The notes below the pieces were generated by a model that saw only the letters and a program-made list of their open reading frames with translations, was not told where the DNA came from and did not search any database. The translations under genes and the position numbers were made by a program. 33,339 bases of DNA from Zygnema cylindricum (lineage: Eukaryota; Streptophyta; Zygnematophyceae; Zygnematales; Zygnemataceae). Where the stretch lies: assembly GCA_037447655.1 (NCBI GenBank), contig JBBHKE010002386.1, forward strand, positions 30,287-63,625, written 5' to 3'. Positions 20,890 through 33,339 of the stretch are shown here, piece after piece (within the stretch, counting starts at the first letter, position 1; each line of letters starts with the position of its first letter).

Positions 20890-21434
20890 TACAGTACAGT
20901 ACAGTAGACATCTTCCTACCTTGAAAACGAATATTTGTACGGCATGACACGTAGATGAATATTTATAGCGGAAAAAATTGTTCTAGTGACGTTTTACATA
21001 TTTCACTTGTGATTGCCACGTGTGCAGTAGTTAGATCTTTGTAAAGTACCACCGTGAATGGCTATTAGGGTTAATGTTTTTTTCGCCACTTAAAAAATCT
21101 TTTCTCCGTACAAACTTGTTGGATTATCAATTTGAGACCGCCAATCGGAAGCTGAGAATTATACCTTTCAATCGCAACCGTCAGATTCAAAATCCGACAG
21201 TGTGTACGGAGAAAAGATGTTTTAACTTAAGTGGCGAAAATAACCTTGACGCTAATAACGATTCGCGGTTGCGGTACAGCAGAGTAGACGTCGTCCTTCC
21301 TCGAAAACGGATAACTGTACGGCATGACACGTAGATGAATAGGTGAAGCGGACAAAAGCACTAGTGACGATATGTTGTTTTAAACATTTCCCTTGCGACC
21401 GCCACGTGTACAGTAGTTAGCCTCTTGTAAAGTA
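20890..21434. repeat. ~160-bp direct repeats flanking a MITE
   Basis: The left copy (about 20890-21048) and right copy (about 21275-21434) share TAGAC-TC-TCCT-CCT-GAAAACG, GTACGGCATGACACGTAGAT, a GCGGA block, CTAGTGACG, GCCACGTGT-CAGTAGTTAG and TTGTAAAGTA. The MITE at 21047-21276 lies exactly at the junction. Confidence 0.85.
21047..21276. mobile_element. TA-flanked MITE, copy 7 (long TIRs)
   Basis: About 230 bp with terminal inverted repeats of about 70 bp: TA-CCACCGTGAATGG, GCTATTAGGGTTAA, TTTTCGCCACTTAA and ATCTTTTCTCCGTACA on the left, all mirrored on the right. Only about 80 bp lie between the arms (including GAGACCGCCAATCGGAAG). TA borders both ends. It is the best-preserved member of the family here and could fold into a long hairpin RNA if transcribed. 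Confidence 0.82.
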
Positions 21435-22387
21435 AAGCACGTGAGCTTTGCAATATTAAGTCGGCCGTTTTTTTTGTTAACAAGCTGGAATCTGTTTCTT
21501 TGTCGGGACGTAAAAGTAGAGCGTTTGCTTCACGAGTTAGGGTTATTATTATGGACTCTTCCTTAAATATTACAGATACGACAAAGAAAAATATTCCAAT
21601 CTGCTACCAATGGAACAGAACCCTAAAATATTCTCATCAGTATATGCTTTTGTACGGCATAAGCGAAATTGTAGAAATAATCAAATATAAAAATAAAAAG
21701 GAAAAAATCCAAAATACTCTATCGTACAATAAAATATAATGCGATACAATAAATAGAATGGTACAAAATAGCTCATAAAAATGTATTGTGTGGACCAGCG
21801 TCACCACTAAAGTCTATACTCTATATTGTACGGATGATTATAATGGAGTGAATAAAATACGTTTCTATTATTTCGTATGGTTTTCTCGCACTAAATGATT
21901 TTGCTGGAATATTGTACGGTGTACGCACAGTTGTTAAAATCCTATCCGATTCCTTAGTGTATGTCCTAATCTGTCAGTCTGATTTGTCGTATCTGTCACT
22001 GGATTGGACATCTGTATGGTGTACGGACATGAACGGTTCCATAGTCTATTTGATGCAGTCCATATATGTACGAACTTGGCCGGCAATATACCTAGTACAT
22101 TAATTGTCCATTATTATTTGTCGTTTAGCCGACTGCCGACGCATTCCGTCAGAAAGTGCGGTCTGTCACCCTAGGAAGACCGAGCCGAGATTCTTGTCCT
22201 TTTCCCCTGTTATGTATAGTTTTCTCAACATCCTTTTTGGCTTCTCTGGGAGATGCGAGTGTACGATTCCCGGACCACACGTGTGAATAAACGAGAAGCA
22301 GGACCATTTGAAAAGAAACTTTATGACAGAAAGTGCGATGGAAATACCATCAAAGTACAAAGGGGGTAAAAAAAAGGAATAGAACAT
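21435..22387. other. Intergenic, no gene seen
   Basis: Short frames only, none with recognisable content. 22100-22387 lies directly 3' of the reverse transcriptase remnant and may include its 3' untranslated region. Confidence 0.45.
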
Positions 22388-23870
22388 TTAAAGACTACAA
22401 GAGCCCGGAAAGGGTGGCGCTTGGTTTTGGGCATCAGGCAGAAATAGTGCACGTGCGAAGAGAAGAGTCTGATGAAAAGGAAAAAAATTGTCCTCTACTT
22501 TAGGGACGGCTTGGGTTAGAATAGGAACATCATTTGCTATAAAATAGGAAGTGATAACGGGCGCCACCAAAGCCCAACTTCCCAAATAAGCTGCAAGAGC
22601 AACTCGAGCCACCGGAATCAAACCTAAACCCCTGTTGGAAATTGGAAGGCTAGCTTGACGGCGTGCAAACACGCCTTTTGGCTGATCAAAAATCCCATGC
22701 CCAACAAGGTGATGGAGAACACTAAAAAGTCGATTGTTGAACTCTTTTAGAGAGGACAAAAATTGAGCCGTTGGTGGTAATGTCCTAACGAGAGAGAGCG
22801 GACGTTGAGCAAAACTACGAGTGAGGATTTGAAATGCCACTTGGGAGTCCGAGAGCTTAGGAAGGTCATCAAAGTGCAAGAGGTCCTCCAACAAAGCACC
22901 AGTGACAACTTGGTTCACATAAAATGGGGCACCAACAGGAGAACCTAAAGCTTTAATACCATCCGTCATAGATGCAATTCGAAAACCAACAAGAACAGGG
23001 AAGTCTGAAGGTAAGCATTGTTGGCACCAAGCCACATATTTAGACGGCTTAACTAACAAACCAATCCGACGAAATTGCTCCGCAAAATGGGAAAATGCAG
23101 ACAAAACTTGGTCACGAGGGCCCACAATATGAGTATCATCCGCGATGGAATGGAATAAACAACTTCGGAAGGTCGTAGCACATTCGCGTAAAGCTTGAAG
23201 GTGAGCTAATGCAAAATGGGCCCCCCTCCAAATGATCACCTTGGCGAGTACCAGTAGCAAACTCCACAGTGGCAACCTCACCTAAGGGACCGCCTAGAGG
23301 AAAGATGAGGGAGCCCGGGCGAGAATAAAATGCATGAACAAAAGGGGAAATCTGGTTGATAGGAGATGGAGCATGGCTCAATTCTCGGAAGATAGCATTA
23401 CGGTTGGCAATGTTAAAGGCGTTAGCAACATCTACCTCGAGGACCACCCAATCCGGATGGAGATCGAAAACAGCCCGAATATCATAAATAACCGCCTCAC
23501 AAACCCCCTTTGTAGAAACGCCGAACTGGTGCGGTGAGAGATGGTCATGGAAAGCCTTTTGGAGTTGAATACACATCGCGCGAGTAGCTAAACGGTATAA
23601 CACTTCACCGATAGCAATTGGGCGAATACCTCCAACAGGCTAAGAAACAGTGACAAGGCGAGCTGCAGAGAGAAGGGGTACAACATTGTGAGAAATATTT
23701 CCTCGAGCCATCTCTGGAGCCACCTTATAAAGAAGATCGAAACCTTGCAAGAGGGTGTCTAGAGGGCCGCAGCTTGCGCTCGTTGAAGGGAAAACGGTAG
23801 GTGCGCGGGAAACAAATTTTCCGTACAAACGTCTCGTTTGTTTTGACTCGTACGGATAGCGTGAACCACG
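22388..23870 (-). pseudogene. Decayed non-LTR-type reverse transcriptase
   Basis: The minus strand encodes a reverse transcriptase domain. In order: a thumb-side lead-in (LYGKFVSRAP..VVPLLSAARLVTVS), GGIRPIAIGEVLYRLATRA, motif A VVLEVDVANAFN with the catalytic Asp, motif B GTRQGDHL, motif C SIADDTHIVG with the catalytic Asp pair, and about 200 further residues to a stop at 22388. The pattern fits the R2/LINE-like RTs common in algae and early land plants, which copy element RNA at a nicked target. Two lesions are visible: an in-frame TAG at 23639-23641 between VTVS and PVGG, and a frameshift in a G run at about 23220-23227 that moves the frame after GTRQGDHL. No endonuclease or poly-A tail was identified, so it is an inactive fragment. 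Confidence 0.85.
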
Positions 23871-23992
23871 GCGCCGGTCCTATTAAGGTTGGATAAAAAT
23901 TAAAAAATCTCTACGGTTTGACTTTTTTGGAATTATTCAATATTTCGTGCGTGCTGCGTACTAAACTGAAATCGCATGCTTTTAGTTTACAT

Positions 23993-24682
23993 CAGAGGTC
24001 GCAAACGGTCAACCGAAACCGTGACCGACCGTTAACCGACCGCCCGCGCCGGATCCGGAACGGATTCGGTTGCCAAATTTTGGGGGTCGGGCGGTTACGG
24101 TCGGCTGACTCACCAAGAAAAAAAAAACGGTCAGTTACGGTCGGTCAAACAAAAAACCAAAAAAAATGAAAAATTTGAACTTTTTTTTTCCAACATTATT
24201 GTTCTTTGTACTTTTGGCATCGTGGAAGTACGTGACATCATGATTAGCGTCGCAAATCTGACACGGTACTGTAGTAAGCTATTTTTTTCTCAAATCAAAG
24301 GGAACGCGACAAAGCGTCGCAAATCTGACACGGTAGTACACTATTCATTTCGAACATCTTAGGGAACGCGACAAAGCGTCGCAAATCTAACACAGTAGTA
24401 ACACTATTCATTTCGCAAATCTTAGGGAACGCGACAATTCGTAATTATTGGCTTATTCCGTTGTACATTGATTAATTTTGTACTTTTTCGGTTACGGGCG
24501 GGCACGGTTAGTCGCGAAAAATCAAGATTCGGTTAATTTATTTTTTCGATAAACGACGGTCGGTTAACGGTTAACAATTTTGGAGCTTGACAAAACTCGA
24601 TCGGGCGTCGGTTACTCAGATTTTGAAAAAAAAAAAAACGGTCGGTTTCGGGTATGAAATATTTTGACTTTTGAGACTTCTG
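23993..24682. mobile_element. hAT-like non-autonomous element with 8-bp TSD
   Basis: The 690-bp element is bounded by CAGAGGTCGCAAACGGTCAA on the left and, inverted, CAGAAGTCTCAAAAGTCAAA on the right. The 8 bp on each side are identical (GTTTACAT at 23985-23992 and 24683-24690). An 8-bp duplication and CAG-starting ends are hallmarks of the hAT superfamily. Subterminal regions carry many CGGTCGG/CCGACCG motifs, as expected for hAT transposase binding sites, and the middle holds a tandem repeat (24246-24437). No transposase is encoded, so it would need one from elsewhere. Confidence 0.88.
24246..24437. repeat. Three tandem ~62-67 bp units inside the hAT-like element
   Basis: Units starting AGCGTCGCAAATCT at 24246, 24313 and 24375, each ending GGGAACGCGACAA. 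Units 2 and 3 share CACTATTCATTTCG and are closer to each other than to unit 1. Confidence 0.9.
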
Positions 24683-24765
24683 GTTTACATTCCGAGGTTG
24701 GTCTCAATATCGGCCAATATACCAGTTTTGATGCGTACTGGCGAGATATTGGAAATCGTCTGGGA

Positions 24766-24810
24766 ACCCTTAAAACCCTAAAAACCCCAAAAAAAACCCT
24801 AACGTTAGGG
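24766..24810 (+). repeat. Telomere-like CCCTAAA variants
   Basis: A short run of AACCCTTAA, AACCCTAAAAA, AACCCCAAAA and AACCCTAACG. These are degenerate forms of the plant-type CCCTAAA telomere repeat, lying between the hAT-like and the Harbinger-like element. Too short and irregular to be a telomere. Confidence 0.45.
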
Positions 24811-24816
24811 AACTTA

Positions 24817-25565
24817 GGGTATGTCCCCATGTGCATATGTAAAACTTAGCGCCGTGCTGCCTAAGCTGCAACCGTACGAAGGAATCGCAAATTTGTAGAG
24901 TACAATTTGCGTCGTCCTCGAACTTAGGATGTACGAAAATTTGTCGTCTTGTGTTTTTCGACCCACTTCCACGACAAAAAACGTCATCTTCAACCTTACG
25001 TTTAAAACACATGCGCGATGTGTTTTAAAACTAGGTATTTTCGAGAAACAAATAGGAACATATATTCGCACGTGCCTTAATTTTCGAGAAATTTCATACG
25101 ATTTCCAAGGACAAAAAAGTACAGAATTTGCTATGTTTTGTCTGTTTGGGTTCAATACGACAAAGAAAAGTACACAATTTGTTTGGTTTTCTCCGTTTTC
25201 GTCCAGTACGGAAATTTTTTTTTGCAGGGGTCTCGAAATTCCGATGCCATTTCAAGTCGACAGGACAGGAGACGCGAAGGCAAATCGCATCTTCTTCAAC
25301 CGTGAAACTGCACAGACTGGAAGGCGGTACGTCTACAATGTCACGGTAAGACATGCGACGTCACAAGCAGTTCTAAAAAATAACGTGCGACCACAGATTG
25401 TAGACGTTGACAGCCGTCACAGGTATTGTCGACGCATACAATCGTCACAAGCGTAAGTTACGATTTCGTCCTTCAGACATACTGACACTTGAAAACCGGG
25501 TCAGGCGGATCCGCGCTAAAATACAAAGTAAGTTCGCTAAGTTACAAGTACATGGGGACATACCC
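24817..25565. mobile_element. PIF/Harbinger-like element with TTA TSD
   Basis: Perfect inverted termini GGGTATGTCCCCATGT at 24817-24832 and 25550-25565, bordered on both sides by TTA (24814-24816 and 25566-25568). Size 749 bp. Weaker similarity continues outward (CCCTAAC before TTA on each side). The interior holds a 175-codon plus-strand frame from 24929 and a 113-codon minus-strand frame from 25155; neither shows a transposase motif I recognise. A near-identical terminus stands alone at 17734. Confidence 0.8.
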
Positions 25566-26037
25566 TTAGTTATGTTAAGGTTAGGGTTGTACTTAGTTCG
25601 GGTCGGGTTCGCTTGTTGTTCTTCTCAATGTCTTTTGTTTGCTTGCTCTTGTTTCTATGTTAGTTTATCTGCACAGTTTACCGTTTTAGTTCGCTTCCAC
25701 CAACGTTTTGTTCTTGAGTTTAGTTTTTGCCTTTCTTGTTTTTGTTCCCATGACCTTAGATGATTTAAATTCGTGCTTCCTTAATTAAATTAAAGTCTTT
25801 TCTCTTTCTAAAGTGATGAAAAGTGGTATGAATGTTAATTCTCAAAGAAAGAATTATCAACAACCTAATCTGAAATTTTGTCCTGTTCCAACTGAATCAG
25901 ACTGAAAGGGGATTAACTGAACAGAATCGTGGAAACTCCATGGTAAACCATCTCAGTACATAGGAACAAAAAAAAACCAAAAGCCAAAATAGAACTAGAA
26001 ATCAGGACAACTAAGGAAGGAAAACCAAAATGAAAAG
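25566..26037. other. Intergenic, no gene seen
   Basis: T-rich then A-rich DNA with no exon-like reading. Confidence 0.45.
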
Positions 26038-26430
26038 TACACCGTGAATCGCTATTAGCGTTAATAAAGCTATTTCGGCGCCCCCAAATTTTGACCCTGA
26101 ATCCTAAAATAAAATTAATAACGTTAATTGTTTTTTCACGTTAAAATAGGTACTGTTAATTAGCGTTGACCACTCTAATTTGCACAATTTTAAATAGTGC
26201 AGTGTACAAAATATGTCAGTCCGTACTAAAATTGCTTGTTGTTTGATACAATCGTGCAGAAAGAGTGTCAAATAAAGGTGTCGACACATGAAAGTGAGTG
26301 CATCGACACAAAAAAGCGCTCTCAGATTTGATTCCCAGTGATGAAGACGAGGGAATGTCACGCAAACCTGTTCTCACATGTTCAAACGTCGACTGTGTGA
26401 ACACAGGCTATACCGGCTACACTATGGGAA
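26038..26430. mobile_element. TA-ended MITE, copy 8
   Basis: Left end TA-CACCGTGAATCGC then TATTAGCGTTAATAA, the cleanest form of the family terminus. The body from 26140 matches 18190-18475 (copy 6) in the same direction. The right end is not certain; similarity stops near 26430, and 26430-26540 contains further GAGTTAA fragments. Copies 6 and 8 each keep only one clear terminus and together suggest the ancestral element. Confidence 0.6.
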
Positions 26431-27376
26431 AAATGTACACAAGTTAGAGTTATGTGTATAAATGAGAGTTAACCTTTTTTTGGCGAAAGGCCTTGAACCC
26501 AAATTAGAGTTAATAACATTATTGTTTTTGTACACTGATTATTTCTTAACACACAGTGAATTGAGATAAACAAATTGGATTGGATTGGGAAAATCGGATA
26601 GAATTAAATCGGATCGGATCAGATTGGACAGAATTAGATAGAATATGATAGGACTGGATCGCATACGATTGAACAGTACTGAGTCTAAGTTGAGTTAAGC
26701 AACATTCTTGATCATTGGACAGGAAATTGTACAGATTTGCATAACAAAACTGCAAGAAGAATCCACACTAATTATGGTGGAGATGATAGATAGCGCACAA
26801 ATGAGAAATTGCTATGTTACAATGAGAAGAAACTCTAAACAAATCCACACTAATTTCGGTTAGATATACAACTAAATTTCCAACCAATCAAGAGAATTTT
26901 TTTTCCTGAAAGAAAAAAGAACAAGATTCATAAAAACACACCAAACTTATAATCTAAAAACACACTATCATTTAAACGACGAATGAAAAAGAAAAAAAAA
27001 GCGAAAGTAAACAACAAAAAACGAACAAAAAACAAAACCAAAAAAAAAAACGAAAACAAAATCTTTACAAATTGATGATTATTAAACAAATCCAAAAATA
27101 TTCACCTTTCATTGTTTGCAAACTTACCAACCCTAAAACCCAAAAAAAAAAAAAAAACGATTTCAAAAAAAAAAATCTAAACTGTATTTGTCAAATTCAT
27201 ACCTTTCCCAATTACCGAAACTTGCCGAGAAAAATGTATTTCTTTTAGCATGTTTCTTTGTTAGCAATACATCTACAAGTAGGTACAAAAAAAAGAAAAA
27301 AGAACAGAAGGAGAAAAAATACATCACAAAAACACTTCAATTATCCTAAATAGTTCCTAAAAGTTTCTTAAAGAAG
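26431..27376. other. Non-coding, downstream of the ABCC gene
   Basis: Includes a degenerate GGATTGGATCGGAT-type simple repeat at about 26570-26700 and many A-rich runs (26990-27170). No exon seen. The 3' end of the ABCC transcript should fall here, but no clear polyadenylation signal was found. Confidence 0.5.
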
Positions 27377-32944
<5,568 letters not shown>

Positions 32945-32970
<26 letters not shown>

Positions 32971-33090
32971 CTATAATTTTTCACACAAATTTAACAGAAG
33001 TAAAACCACAGGTAAATAAGGAGAAGTAAATATATGGATACAAATTGGATCGAATCAACCAGACGATTTTTCACACAAATTCAATTATGA
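32945..33090. repeat. Duplicated exon 5' junction (ABCC)
   Basis: About 45 bp around the 32970 acceptor (CAAATTGAATCGAATCGACC then ATTTTTCACACAAATT on the plus strand) recur 91 bp away at about 33042-33086 with a few changes. In the second copy the acceptor TATAG has become a non-AG sequence. 33091-33339 is intron with a CCCCTCTC tract at the window edge (33257-33330). Confidence 0.75.
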
Positions 33091-33339
33091 TATGACACTA
33101 AAATGAAAAGTTTTTAGAATAGTTTTTTGTGGTTTTTCCAGTATACTTTCTGTCATTTTTTTGTGATCAGTTACTTTTTTTGTTACAGGTTCCAGAATAA
33201 CTGATGGCCTCTTAAACTCCTCCCACGCAAAGATAGAAACGGAAATTACTACAATCTCTCCCCCTCTCCCCCTCTCCCCCTCTCTCCCTCTCCCCCTCTC
33301 CCCCCCCTCCCACTCTCTCTCTCTCTATCCCAGTATTGG

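Noticed and set aside
24766-24810. True telomere or chromosome end
   Set aside because: Only a few irregular CCCTAAA-like units, with normal sequence and transposons on both sides.
33195-33245. Further upstream ABCC exon (PSVILEP reading)
   Set aside because: The phase does not fit the exon at 32970 (needs phase 1) and no flanking NBD2 residues are readable, so resemblance to the PxVLF motif is probably chance.

Overview
This is a nuclear genomic window from a eukaryote with intron-rich genes, most likely a streptophyte (a charophyte-grade green alga or an early-diverging land plant). Three things point there. The right-hand gene ends like plant ABCC1/ABCC2 transporters, including their C-terminal extension after the second nucleotide-binding domain. 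The left-hand gene carries long Ser-Pro-rich, hydroxyproline-type wall-protein regions. One short stretch resembles plant-type CCCTAAA telomere repeat. The species is not identifiable from sequence alone.

Two real genes are visible, both on the minus strand and both assembled here exon by exon from reading frame, GT/AG borders and intron phase. (1) About 15197 down to 3184: a secreted SGNH (GDSL-like) hydrolase. Eight exons (14811-10010) carry the complete catalytic domain: GDS, GIND and the C-terminal D/H block. They join in phase to a 960-nt Pro-rich exon (8959-8000), a possible second Pro-rich exon with a frameshift (6849-6314), and a 1996-nt Pro-rich terminal exon (5179-3184) that ends in a GPI-anchor-like hydrophobic tail. 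(2) 32970 down to 27377: the last six or seven exons of an ABCC transporter. They cover NBD2 from just before the signature motif to the stop; the 5' part lies beyond the right edge.

Between the genes (about 15.2-27.3 kb) and inside the introns the window is dominated by mobile and repetitive DNA. There are nine related MITE-like elements with TA ends; a hAT-like element with a perfect 8-bp target duplication; a PIF/Harbinger-like element with TTA target duplications, and a second one with a damaged duplication and a perfect 24-bp palindrome inside; a decayed non-LTR-type reverse transcriptase; and many minisatellites and purine/pyrimidine tracts. Several local duplications span exon-intron junctions (at about 7.6-8.0, 29.7-29.9 and 32.95-33.09 kb), so relic splice sites and exon ends lie beside the working ones.

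Region by region: 1-3183 repeats and AT-rich DNA, no gene; 3184-15197 SGNH/Pro-rich gene; 15198-17730 non-coding with a 22-bp minisatellite; 17731-26430 transposon-rich; 26431-27376 non-coding; 27377-33339 ABCC gene 3' part. No tRNA, rRNA, CRISPR array or bacterial-type operon was seen.
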